A stretch of DNA of 64,000 nt from Aphelenchoides besseyi (lineage: Eukaryota > Nematoda > Chromadorea > Rhabditida > Aphelenchoididae): positions 15,748,001 through 15,812,000 of the forward strand of contig JAMPIQ010000002.1 in assembly GCA_024699855.1 (NCBI GenBank), read 5' to 3'. The notes beneath the pieces were generated by a model, which was given only the letters and a program-made list of their open reading frames with translations, was not told the origin of the DNA and did no database searches. Made by a program: the position numbers and the translations under genes. Positions within the stretch are counted from its first letter, which is position 1; each line of letters starts with the position of its first letter. This document shows, piece by piece, positions 44,539 through 56,219 of this stretch.

Positions 44539-47500
44539 ATGCCGCTTCTACGATTTCCACGCAAATCACCATTGGAAGTCGATGCTCCGGGCCCGCCGTT
44601 CTTTCAACGATCCGAATCGTCGGGACTGTTCGCGCGGATTCGTGAGTTTCTCGACTCAATCGATCAACTGAAACGTCTTACCACCGACAAATGGCCAACA
44701 ACGACGATCGTTGGTATCATCGCCATCTTCTTTTTGATTCTTTTGCTCTTGATAGTCATCTTCACATGTTTTTTGCGACGTATGTGGCGTTTCGGAAAGC
44801 GAATAAGACGGAAGTCGAGACTACGAAACTTCGACAAAACTAAGTCTTTGCGAGACGATCCCAGTGCAATCGATCGACTGCTCATACGAAACACATCACC
44901 AAATCCGAAGCCCCGATTCACTACCGGACGAGTTTTCGGTACGTTGAATTTCTTCCTTAAACCACATGCATCGTATTCCCTATAATTACAAGCATGCTCG
45001 ACCCAAAAGTTCTTCTAAGAACCTCAACATTTGAGTTTCAATTTCTTAAGCCACTGACAAGAAACACATCAGTGGTCATTTTCGCAATCCAACGTTTTCT
45101 CTCTTCAAGAGAACTCGAAATCACGACAACATATTTTTTGCCAAAGTTCTTATTAAACCGAATGTAAAAAAGAGGCAATTTGGAGCTTCTTTCTCACGGC
45201 CAACGGCGTTTTGCTTTTCCGCTCTTTTGGCCGAAGAAGCCGCGCGGGTGTCTTTCTTGGTTCATGAGATACGACCAAAGAAGATACGTGTGACAATTCG
45301 TGGCAACGGAGATGATGAAAAACGATCTATTGTTGACATAGTTGACTCAAAATTCCAATTAATTACGCTCGTCGCCTCCACCCGAACAACGACAAACAAT
45401 CGACCATACGGTGCGGTCAATTTTGTTCGTTGTCCAAGTCCTCATAGTGACATGTTGATGTTTCCATTTTCTAATTTCCTTACAGAACTTCCACTTCAAA
45501 ATGGTTCGTCCATACCTCAGATTCGGGTCAACGTTTCGTCGGTTGGTCGTGTGACTCCCGATCGTCCATTTTCAAGTGAGTTGAACGTCTTTATTTCTTC
45601 CAATAGCAACGAGTGACTTCGAATTTGGTAGCGGTGGGAGAAGGGATATTACTTCTTCTCTTGTTCATTTATCATCTTTCTGTCCCATCAGTGACGGTGT
45701 TTGGGATCAATCAACTTGACAGAACAAGTTCTTTCCGCCTTCTCCGAAAAAAACGTAAAATTTGAGCTCAGACGAGAAAAAGGGGAAACGTTCGATCTGT
45801 CCACCTGCTGCTCGGCGGACTCCTGAAATCGTGTTTGTTAGTCTAAATATCGTGATTTTTGGGATTTCGATTCTCGCAAAAAACCTTTGGCAAAGACCAG
45901 AAGTTTGGGTTCGCCAAATTGACCTTCTCGCGACCATTCCGTTCGTTTCGACTTCCACTTTGATGGCTAATCTTCGGTGCAATGAGTTCAAACGAAGTGC
46001 AAAACGCTTTTCATTTGCATCGTCGAAAGCGTAGATTGTCGAATTTCGATTGACGCAAATTCGCAAAATCTCAAATGACTTGTCGTCTAGAAATCCCGAA
46101 ATGAAGATTGAGAAGTCGTGCGGATCGAACATCGGAGGAAGAGGGAACATTCGCAGTTTAACGAGGGTGGAGAAGTTCAAACGGCAAAATGCTTTTGCCA
46201 ACTTTGTGCTTCGAGTGGGGTTTCCGTTGATGACAGACAACAAAAATTGATTCGATTTCGCTATTTCCGCTCTTGGCACCTCGTTGAAGCGCCGTCTTGT
46301 CAAGGAATAAGGTTTTTAAACACGTCGTTCGTGTAATCGCGTTTCAAATATCCACTTGAACGGGCGGGAGAATTGTTGTTTGTTGTTCGTTTACGTCTTT
46401 TGAAGCTTTTAATTCAAACTCATGAACCATATTTATAAGTGAGTTGAAGCTCTTAAATTCCATCTTGAGCCACAACATCGAACTTTGACTTCTTGTTTAT
46501 GACTTCGCTTCGAACTAACTTGGGATCTGCGTCGAAGTTTGCCCGCGTATTTCAAACCCAAAGCGCCATCAATCTTGCTTCTTTTTAATCCACGATATTC
46601 GGAACAACGAATGAATTCGAATTTAACCCCACGAGCCTAAAAAACTTCGACATTTTGACCCGGGTATCAAATTTATTGCGCATTTTAAATTCGCCGGTCC
46701 TACGATTTCGTTTGAAGAATACCGACCAAATAGGCCAATACATGGTTAACGTGAATGAGCAAAAGCCAACTCTAAGGTCTTGTGCCAACTTTCGATTTCA
46801 TTGGAAACATGCGATCAACCGAGCATATGGCCAATTGAGCAATGAATTCGAAAGCAATTGGCTTAAGCTTTCGACCTTGCAGCAGAGAAGGAACTCTCGT
46901 GTCAATAACGGTATCTTCCGCAAATCGCTGTCGAAGCAAATCCAATTGAATCAACGGTCTTCGAGTGTCCAAATTCAATCGAAACGAAATCTTTTCGTTT
47001 AACCGTCGCTTCCGCTGAAATCATTACATCCGTTCGGCGCGGCGTTTGATTCAATTTGTTATTCCGTTCATTTCTCTGCTATATCTCATCGTCATTTCGA
47101 GTTTTCAATCTTGTTGCCAACTTCCCCGCAATCTCATTTATCCATTGAATCATATGTTTTGTGGACTCCTCGATTGATGGCTTAATACGAAACGTTATAA
47201 TACAATTCTACGGCCTATTCTTTAGGTATGAGTAACTCGTCGGCAATGCCGCCGTGGACGGAGAGTCGGTCCTCGATTGCCACAACGATCTCACATATGG
47301 TTCCTGGCTCGCCAGCATCCTTCAACAGGTGGGTTTCGAACTTTGTATTTGACTTGATTGTTCTTCTTGTATTCGCATGATTTTTGCCATATCTTTTGCT
47401 TTTAGTAATCAAAGTGGGCTTTTCGTTTTTCGCTTAAACAGAAGGTCAAGCATTGATACAGTTGTCTTGATGGTTAATCTTCTTTCCAAAGCGAATTGCT

Positions 47501-50500
47501 TTTGATTGCTGAAGCATCCAAAATTGGCGAACTCCCGAATGCCAAATCATCTAAACTTCCGTTTAGAAATTTTGTCATTTGAACTAAAACAGAAGAAGCC
47601 AGAACCTCAATGACTTCATATTCCAACAACGTGTTCCGTGCACTTCACTTCCGCAGTCAAATTCAAAAATCAAAACAGACACAAGGAAAGATGGGCTTCA
47701 AACATGCAATATTCCATTTGACTAATTCCTCGGAGAGTTCCATTGTTCCGCAACGGACAAGAGAACATGTCCACGGGAAGAAGTCATAAGTGAAAATATT
47801 TGAATTTCTCAAGCCTACTCCACCATCTTAGTTATCTCTTCTCGTTGCTTTGAGCACTCAAAGTAATCGAACACCAATGTCTCTGATTGCTCGTTACCTT
47901 ACGATTGCAAGTCGACATATTTCTCACGACTGCAAATTGAGAAACCGAATTGCAAAGTGAAATCAAACGCCGTTGAGTCTTCGGCTTCGTATCAATTAGC
48001 TGCTCTTGCAAGTGGGTTTGTAGCAAAGTCGACATTCCAAATTCCTTCAACAACCCGTCAATTTCGCTTTTGAAATGGAGACCTCAACGAACAACCGTAT
48101 GGGAATTTTGAATTTTAAATTCACGTCTTTCAAGTGAACATTTAAAATTTAAACGGTTTGCCGCTTGTTTGACGCGAGAAGGTTTGTTCGCGAGATTCCT
48201 GGAGCCGACAAATTTCGACGTGAATCAGAGAATTTCGAGCGGCTTTCGATTTCGAGCCTCTCGAAATCCCTCGGGGAAGTTGCTCTTTCTAATTAGCGTC
48301 GTTATCACGTCAACCGTTTGCCAATTTTACAGCGCCCTCGTCCTCTAGTCCACATCCCAAAGTGATGGGGACAGGAAACGTCAAGATCGTTTTATGTCCA
48401 ATAAAAATTGCTTTGGGTTCTTGACTGATTTCGCCAAACGAACTTCCAACAAACTTTTCGTTCTCCTCGAACATTAACGAGCGATTGCCGTCTTCTTTGG
48501 CGCCCAAACTGGAGGTCTGTTTTGTACGAATTGCGTGACTGTTTTGCATTTTCATCGTCACAACGAAAACGACCGTGTAATGAATACGCGAATCTTTGGC
48601 TCAGCGCCCAAAAGCTCAACCAATACCGTTGGATGGCTACGTTCGCTCGAACACACCAACTTCGTGGGTATTGGCGTTTTCGAAGACAATTGCCGTTTGT
48701 AAATCGGTCGGTCATTTCCGCTGCTTACCGGATAATCTCGAAAGTCTGCGAGTGCTCGAGAGTGGCGAGGAATCGGGAGGGCGTTTACCGAACATAAGTT
48801 AACATCTGTTGTTCGTCGTGAAGAACGAAAACATTGTGTTTGAAGGTTGTTTTCTTATGCCAATTAAGAGGGTTCATCTCGATCCATTAGTACGCTTAAC
48901 ATTTGAACTTTAAAAGTTCAGTTTCTAATTGACCGTTTTGAAGTTGCATGCCATCACTTTGAAGTTGTGTCGAAAATAGCCATTTGACTTTTGCTCGATT
49001 TTCTTCAAATTATAGACCATAGAGACGCTTCTTTTTAGGCGAATCGAGATTGAATGTCGCGAACAAAACACGCTAATTATACGAATCTTTATGTCTGAAC
49101 TTCCATTGTCGTTTTCTCAAACTCGACAATAGACGAGTTAATTGACTGAGAGATTTCGTTCAAATTTTCAGTCGTTTTGAATTCACTTTCACTTTTGACT
49201 ATATTTCTTGTTTCAGTCACGAACCATTACGCAGTACGATCAGCAGTAACGCCGACGATCGAACCCAGCACAGCCACAGTAACTGCAGTAGTCCGCCACT
49301 TCAACTGCCCTCAACTTCGGCTTCCATTCACACATTGGGAAGTTTCTGGCAACGGGTTGCAAAACGGCACCTTCGCTTCAGCCAACAAGTTGAACGACAA
49401 CGACTGTTAGCTCAGGTGCAACAACAATTTCTACTTGGTCCGGAGATTCCGTATCACGGCGATAGTATTATGGTGCGAACAACGGAGAATGGTCATGACG
49501 ATGATCGAGTAAGATCGTTTTTTTTCGTATTTATCTTCGTAATGAATCTTAGGATATCGACGAACGATCGGTGGCACATTATGAGTTGGGTACCTACGAT
49601 AAGATGTCGACATGTTTCCGCGGCACTTTAACCTACCAGTTACGCTACGATTTCATTCATCGTGTCCTCATGCTGCATGTTATTCGCGCTACCAATCTGC
49701 CCATCAGCGATGGACCACCCGATTCGTATATCAAAATGTACTGTCTACCCGAAGTAAGTTTCGTGGAAATTTGCTTCTTCAATTAAGGTACTTGAATTGC
49801 AGCGAAGGCATCATTGTAAAACGAGTATTTTCAAGAAGAGTGTTGATCCAGAGATTAACGAAATGTTTTCGTTCGATGTTCTCTACAATCAACTCCCAAA
49901 TCGCATGTTACAAGTGAGTCGAAACTTGCAACTCATTTACTATGCGTATTTCAGTTTACTGTCTACGATTTTGATCGTTTCACACGTCACGGATTGATTG
50001 GAAATGTCATAATGCGCGACCTCTTCGACAAGTCCGATTTATGTCAATGGACCGAATTTACGATGCAGATCGTCGGCAATCAGGTATCTTATCATATCCT
50101 TCTCTTATTGTCGTTAAATTACAGGAGAAAAACGACTTCGGTGACTTGCTCTTGTATTTGGCGTATTCGGTTCAACTCAAAAAACTCTATGTCACCGTAT
50201 CCAAAGCCTACAATCTCAGGCCGATGGACATAACAGGCGCTTCAGGTAGCTTCAAATCGATTGGCCTTGTGACTTTGCGTTTCAGATCCATACGTGAAAG
50301 TCGAACTCATTTATCAACGTCGACGAGTCAAATTGCGAAAAACATCGATTAAACGTGCCAACTTGAATCCCGTCTACAAAGAATGCTTGGAGTTCGATTT
50401 GTTACCGTCGCAAGTTCACGAAGCCAATCTGTTAGTTCAGGTGATGGATTGGGATCGGTGAGTTTGAAAACACTTTTATTGTGATCGTGAACTTTTAGTA

Positions 50501-50979
50501 TCGGTCGAGACGATTTGCTTGGTTGTTGTATAATCGGACGTGAAAGTCCAACGAAAGATGGACGTCAACAATGGGAACAGTGTTTTGCCGGAGTTCGAGG
50601 AACGGATGGAGTCCCGCTGTTGTCACATTCCGTCAGCTGTGCAGTAACTACAACCGATCGACAAGAATTGGACGATGCTTATCAACAATTCGACTCTCTA
50701 ACTGTAACCGGCGACACGACGAATCATTCGTCTTCGGAGCTTTGCAACGGCGCTCTTTGTCAAACGGACGAAATGGATCGCTTAACTCCCGCATATCGAA
50801 GTCTGGAAAATGGCTGTGGCTCGAAGTCAGCACCACCGACAGCCAAAATATCGACAGTGAGTGCCATCAACATGGAAAACAACATGGCCGAAGGAATGAT
50901 GCCAGTGGCAAAATGGCACTCACTATTGGAGGACTTGCCAGAAGCCTTTAAAAATATTCCAAAAGCTAAAAAGAAATGA
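44539..50979 (+). CDS. Synaptotagmin-family protein with N-terminal membrane helix and two C2 domains
   Basis: Ten exons join in phase: 44539-44938, 45486-45575, 47226-47328, 49289-49508, 49553-49753, 49803-49913, 49955-50083, 50125-50245, 50286-50457 and 50499-50979, giving 675 residues. A membrane helix (VGIIAIFFLILLLLIVIF) near residue 60 is followed by a basic stretch, a long Ser/Pro linker, C2A and C2B, and a C-terminal WHSLLEDL motif. In C2A the ligand loops read ISDGPPDSY and YDFDRFTRHGLIG, with one acidic ligand changed to His. In C2B they read MDITGASDPYVK and MDWDRIGRDDLLG. C2B is followed by an inserted Ser/Thr-rich loop. Introns 1-3 are about 0.55, 1.65 and 1.96 kb against about 43 nt elsewhere, so the early exons rest on phase and composition only. 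Confidence 0.82.
45576..47225. other. Long intron of the synaptotagmin gene
   Basis: 1650 nt, about 40 times the usual intron here. It contains a 198-codon open frame on the minus strand (45707-46303) with no recognised domain. No repeat was recognised. Confidence 0.5.
47329..49288. other. Long intron of the synaptotagmin gene
   Basis: 1960 nt without supported coding. An imperfect AT-rich inverted repeat lies near 48100-48155. Further cassette exons are possible but none was convincing. Confidence 0.45.
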
Positions 50980-51390
50980 TCTTCACGCTTCTGTAAATCG
51001 AAACTCTAACACGTGCTTTAGTTTTCGGCCTCGTTTTTAAACTCATCCACAAATTTCTGTTCTTCGTTTTAAAGGAATAGATGTTTGGAAACTTCTACGG
51101 GTTCGCATTTCGTGTCTTTTCTTCACTCTCCACTCTTTGAAGACACTTCCAAATATGTAGTATCTCATGTGTTTCTTCGGAAACTAGATTTTTGCTGGTA
51201 GAATCCCATTCGATTGCACTCTTCAGCCACTTACTCAGCACTCTCACTACTGGTATTCACGTTCTTTTTCAAACATAAAGACATCACTATTACCGAAAGT
51301 TTATTCGAAAACTGAAACAAAAGTACAACGTTCGATTACATTCGATTAGAAATTGCGGGATTATGTCAATGAGCATAGAAACTACAAACC
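50980..51390. other. Convergent 3' region
   Basis: 3' flanks of the synaptotagmin (+) and the GPI-type protein (-). Nothing else seen. Confidence 0.4.
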
Positions 51391-51822
51391 TCAAAATGTC
51401 AGAACACTGCGAAAGAACATCAAAACTGCTGCTGCACAAAACGCAATCGGGGCTTTGGATCCGATCGTTGAAGCACCGTTGAATCGAGGATCTCGTTGGA
51501 ATCCATTGGAGGAATCGTATTGTGGCGGATAGCGTTGTTGTCCCCATTGCGAGTTGTCGTATTGTCCGTTGGAGTAACCGTACTGTTGACTATTGTAATC
51601 AGAGCCATAGTTGTTGTTGTATTGCTGAAAACAAAATCAATTAATTCATAAGTCGACGTTCATTCGTACTCTGAACGATGGACGAGCTCCGTTTTTCACC
51701 GGATAACTAGCAGTAAGTTCACTGTTCGCTTGTTGTCCATTCGGCTGATAGAAGCCGTTGGAGAGTGCAAAACCGAAAAGTGAAATCAACAAAACACTAC
51801 AGAAGATAATCGTGGAAGACAT
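51391..51822 (-). CDS. Tyr/Gln/Asn-rich secreted protein, probably GPI-anchored
   Basis: Two exons (51670-51822, 51391-51624), 128 residues. A signal peptide (STIIFCSVLLISLFGFALS) leads into a low-complexity mature region: QYNNNYGSDYNSQQYGYSNG, then QYDNSQWGQQRYPPQYDSSN. Tyr alternates with Gln, Asn, Ser and Gly, like prion-like or adhesive proteins. The C-terminus is a small-residue site (NGASTIGSKAP) followed by a hydrophobic end (IAFCAAAVLMFF), as in GPI-anchor signals. Exon phase is 0. A structural surface-coat or adhesive role is a guess. Confidence 0.75.
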
Positions 51823-52964
51823 CGCAGACTCTGAAAGTAAGTTAAAGTTTCAAAATTCGTGTTAACACGAAAAGTAGGTAGTTGATTCGGAACACGTTCG
51901 ATTCAGTCAACTTCGCAAATGACTTCACCGTAGGCTCGAAAAAGAGACTGCGTTTGAATAAACCGCTTCCCGACATACTCACGTCTTAAAATCGAATCCG
52001 CAATGCGCTCAATCTCGTGTATAAACATAAACGAGCGGAGACTTCCGATTGAGTTCAAAGTTGCGGCAAAACAAACAAACCCAACGGAATAGCAAGCGAA
52101 CATCATTAACCTTTTGTTTTCGAATCAAAACCACCCAAGAAACGCCCGCACGTTTCGAAACCATCGAATCCACTACGCAAACTCTGGAGTTTGAACAACA
52201 ACTCGACTCGTGGAGCTGCTAATTCACAATCAAGCTCTAAATATAACTGTCGGCTCAATGACAAACAAAGTTGACAGTAAAAGCCGGAGCCTTCGCTTTC
52301 GCTCGCGATTATTCATATCGTCAACTCACGGCAACAACTCGGCCATTCACGCAAATCAGCGGCTTAGAAGTCGGCTAAAACCTTCGGAACATTTCCACAC
52401 GACCTCGGGCCTAAGAGTGTTTTTCGACTCGAGTTCTCGAAACCACTTGCAAAAGTCTATGGATTTTGGAACTTCGAAGTTCACACCATTCTTCAAACTA
52501 ACGAACTTAAAATCGTTAGCAAATGCGTCGTGGTTTCCTGTCGACATAAGATTCAATCTCATTGAACTCGTTCGGGTAAATCGAAACCCTTGCAACGCCA
52601 AACGAACGCATGAGCGCTTCGGATTACAAAACTTTTCCCAAAAACGTAAAACAAAACCGAAAGTAGCGGTTTTGAAGTCAAGCCAAAGGAATGGCGAAAG
52701 TGTTTCGGAGACCGTCGATGGTCATAACCATAACATGTTTATATTTGGGCCGAAGGTTGTCAGCTTTCACTCATCAGCGATGCTCATGCAAATGTAGTTG
52801 ATCTTTACTTTTTGTTCGACAACCTTGGAGACAATCGAACATCACTTATCTTCAACCCCACTTCTCAATGTACCCGTATTTATTGTGCACGAAAGATAAT
52901 GAGAGGAACTTTACAATAACAATGTGAAATTGAGATCAGAGGTTGAAAGACGAAATAGAAATCT
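51823..52964. other. Intergenic region
   Basis: A 195-codon open frame at 52210-52797 (+) has no signal peptide, domain or splice pattern and I do not call it. The region otherwise holds upstream DNA of the GPI-type gene and the 3' flank of the IL-17-like gene. Confidence 0.45.
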
Positions 52965-53765
52965 TTAGGTCTCAATCGAGTCGCTTCGTTTGTAGTGTTT
53001 GAAGAGCGGAAGAGCTCGTTGAGAGCGCGGCAAAACGCTATGACACCCGACGGTAATCCATTGGACGGAACGTTCGTACGTGTATCTGAAACCCAATATC
53101 ATTAGGTTGATTTCGAAATCGACTGTCAACATTTGAATTACTTCACAAATCGCGCAATTCAACCGATTGTTTCGTAATGAAAATGCATTTGACGACAAGT
53201 AATCTTCTGCAATTAAGTGGCGAAAACTTACGTTAAAGTTCGTTGATCACATTTTCCACGACGCAGAATGGGAACTTGTCGTCGAATTGGCATACAGTAA
53301 GCACCCAAACTTCCACGCGATTTGCGACACAAGCAGAAGGCTTCGGTGAGTGTTTTCGGTTCACGATGCTCATCGAAACTCGACTTCCAACTCCACGGGC
53401 ACAACGATCGTTGCATTACGGTAGAAGCGGGATCGGTTGCCGGATTCTGTTCGCAAATCGTCGCTTCTTCGCTCAACGGTTGCCATTCGTCTGCGGGTTC
53501 AGTCAATGAAGGTTCCATTTCGGCTTGAGCGCTTTCGTGATGCCAATCGGCTAATTGGTTCTTCTGCAAACAAAAAACGTTTAAACAATCAAACGCAGAG
53601 TTGGAAGAAAAGCTATTCGTTATGGTAGTGGAGAAGACTTACCAGGTCTTCGGGTTCCTGACATTCCAAGGGTAGTAAACGTCTGACTCGTCGTTTCTTG
53701 GAATGAAGTGATACGACTGTTTGAGTTATCATTGCACAGCACAAAAAGGCAAAGATAAAGTTCAT
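52965..53765 (-). CDS. IL-17-like cytokine
   Basis: Secreted cystine-knot cytokine; in C. elegans the family member ILC-17.1 acts on neurons through an IL-17 receptor. Three exons (53643-53765, 53232-53563, 52965-53085), 191 residues. Signal peptide MNFIFAFLCCAMITQTVVS, then a basic run KKRRVRR that could be a furin-type site. The C-terminal IL-17 fold shows LCPWSWKSSFDEHREPKTL, EAFCLCRKSRG, PILRRGKC and VQWITVGCHSVLPRS. The block before the knot (W-x-D-x-R-x-P-x-x-L-x-E-A-x-C-x-C) and the closing VGCxxVLPR match the family. The second Cys of the usual GCxCV motif is Ser here, so one disulfide may differ. Introns of 79 and 146 nt are longer than average. Confidence 0.82.
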
Positions 53766-54770
53766 GATCGAAATCAGTGAAAACTCGAGAATATAGACAG
53801 TCGACGGTTAGCGAATCGATGGAATCAAAATGACGAAGAATATGAGATCGAAAGTGAGAACTCGTTGGCGCAGTTGTTCGATCGTTTAATGATCGTAATT
53901 TGCCGACAAAAATGTTGCTATTTAGATTACCGAGTAGACGAGAAGAAGATCCACGGGTATCTGATGGCTTTCGTTTTTAGGCGACCAAATCAACAAGCAT
54001 ATCGAATCGACGTTGGTATGTGCTGGCGTACGAATGAACTGCCAACCGTTGATCCGTCAACTGAGCGTCGATCTCAGAAATTTTTTGACGTTACTCATCT
54101 TCTTTTTTGTTCGCAATCTCCGCCCACGCTCCGTTTACATACGCTGGAGGTTAATTTCGTTCTTTTCTGGATGTTCCATTGAGAGACGGCAATTCACGTT
54201 CTGGTGCGAGGGAGAAGAGTGCGGATCGGACGTGAAGTCGGAGGTCATCTTCAAAAGTCGTCGCTTTTCCGTTGTCGCTCATCATTTGATGTTAATTAGA
54301 AGACGCTTTTTCGGCACTCCGTGCGAACGTTCTTTACACTCAGGAAACAAAGTGAAGATCAAACGTCTAGACGCGGAAACAATGACCATCTTCTCTCCTT
54401 AAGTTCTTCTTATTCGATTACACCAATCGAATCCGTTCGCTCATTCACGTCTCTGTTCATTAGCTGTGAATTGAAGACCCGCGAATGGAATTCGAAGTTT
54501 TCGGTCAATTCGTGACCTGTTCGACTGACCCAATCCCGACGTCCATCGACGTTTTGAGGCCAAGGTCAGGACGTCAAGATCTAGAAAAGAGAAACAGAAT
54601 TTTATTCGTTCCACTGACCAGTAACATTAGTATTTGAGATGTCTGTAAAACAGTTTGTACGAAAGACTACACAATATAAGTGGGCGCTCTAACAAAAGTT
54701 GATATGAAGTTTTGTAAGCACCATAAATGAGACCCATTAGTGAGTTAGTTAGAAGTGTTTGTAGATGGTT
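53766..54770. other. Intergenic region
   Basis: Upstream DNA of the IL-17-like gene and 3' flank of the SET-domain gene. Short frames only; no gene supported. Confidence 0.4.
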
Positions 54771-56046
54771 TCAGTCAACAGTATCAGTGTCATTATCACC
54801 ATAGTAGTTGTAGAAGTCGAGTTCATCGTCCTCTTCGTAATCCGAAAACGTAATCACCTCTTCATCTAGTTGAGACGTAGATGAAGAGCATTGTATTGAC
54901 ATCTTCTTGTCCACCGGCATTTTGCAGTGAATACTTTTGCACAAACAACGAAACTTTCGATCTAGTTCATGTTGCAGTTTCAGCCAAGCTCGTCCGTAGT
55001 TCAAAGTTAACTCCTCACCCGCTTTAATGTCGTTAGCGGCGTAGAGCAGAACACGAATGGGTTGATAAGCGACGTAATGATTTGCCGACTGAAGAAAACG
55101 AAGATTCGGCGAACACGAATGATTCACAAAACGACTTTCATTGCCACATTCTCGAGCATCAATGCAGGTGTGGACTTGACGATTTGAGGCAAAAGATAAG
55201 TTGTACGGCTGCAACAGCATTTTGATTGCAGAAATACGACGAAAAAACTTACATTTCGAAGAAGGAAACGATAAATGAAGTTGACAACGTTCAATGTTTT
55301 CCATCGTTTCAACGGTAAGTAGGTGCCCGCTATTTCGCAAACAAATGATCCCGATTGAATCGGTTCTTTAGCGAACACTCCAAATCCCTTGTTCACATCT
55401 TTGCACATTCTGACAACAAGATTGAATTTCGGCTTTGGAGTTCGAAATCGATTGGCACATTGTCCGTGACAACTACACGCTTCTGTACATTCGGAGAAGT
55501 TGGCGAAGTAAAAGCTGATGCCTTTTGGTAGAGCAAGTCTTCGATCCTGAACGCTCACGAATTATGTAAGACTTAAACTCGAGATTACCTGTGTCAGTTT
55601 GGGATTTCCAATTGAACATACACAAAGTCCCGGCCGACATTCAAGACCAAGTTTCGTACAATCGCATCCACACATCTAAAATTTTGCTATTAAAATGAAT
55701 CGGCTTACAGAAGAATTACCGTAACATCCGCAGGATCAAAGTACTTGTTGTCAGTGAAAGCTTCCCATTGATAGCGAATGTCTATCTTTTCGTTATTCCT
55801 TCCGAGTACCGCCTTGAAAGCTTTGGGATCAGAATCCGGATGCCAATCCAAAATCGGTTCTTTGAGTCGTTTGTTCTGAAGCTCCGGCTGATCAAACGAC
55901 TTGGGCAACGCACGTTTCGGTGCGCATTGTGTTGAACTAGTTTGTTCGTCCTTATCCAAGTTTGTCTGTGAAAACTCATCATACAAACAGTCTTCGTCGC
56001 TGTCTGATAGAACGATCACTTCTATTGATTTCGATTTTGGCGACAT
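54771..56046 (-). CDS. Histone lysine methyltransferase with pre-SET, SET and post-SET domains (SUV39/G9a/SETDB type)
   Basis: Four exons (55720-56046, 55589-55675, 55253-55546, 54771-55208), 381 residues. Residues 1-90 are acidic and low complexity (VLSDSDEDCLYDE). The zinc-cluster pre-SET domain follows (MCGCDCTKLGLEC, CVCSIGNPKL, ECTEACSCHGQCANRF). The SET core has GFGVFAKEPIQSGSFVCEIA, RFVNHSCSPNLRF and GEELTLNYG; the post-SET is CLCKSIHCK. An acidic C-tail (about 35 residues) ends the protein. The nine-Cys pre-SET places it among H3K9-type methyltransferases. No chromodomain, Tudor, MBD or ankyrin part was found, so it cannot be assigned to one subfamily. An acceptor sits 15 bases upstream of the ATG, 174 bp after the AspRS stop. 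Confidence 0.88.
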
Positions 56047-56219
56047 CTCGGCTTCGACCCCCTACAACGCAATTAATGCTTTCGATTTCAATTGAACCAG
56101 AAATAATGACCATTGGACTATCACCCACAAATACCCTTACAGTTGTGAGTTGGCAACAATTTTATTTTTCAACAGGTCGTTAACAAACGATCATAACACA
56201 GGAATTTAAAGTCGATAAT
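56047..56219 (-). promoter_or_regulatory. Operon-like junction between AspRS and the SET gene
   Basis: On the minus strand the AspRS poly(A) signal AATAAA (56166-56161) is followed about 100 nt later by GTTGTAG (acceptor ending 56062), 15 nt before the SET-gene ATG. This spacing is typical of nematode polycistronic units resolved by trans-splicing. Confidence 0.5.

Noticed and set aside
52210..52797. 195-codon plus-strand frame
   Set aside because: Composition is not protein-like, with no domain or signal; no neighbouring exons in phase.
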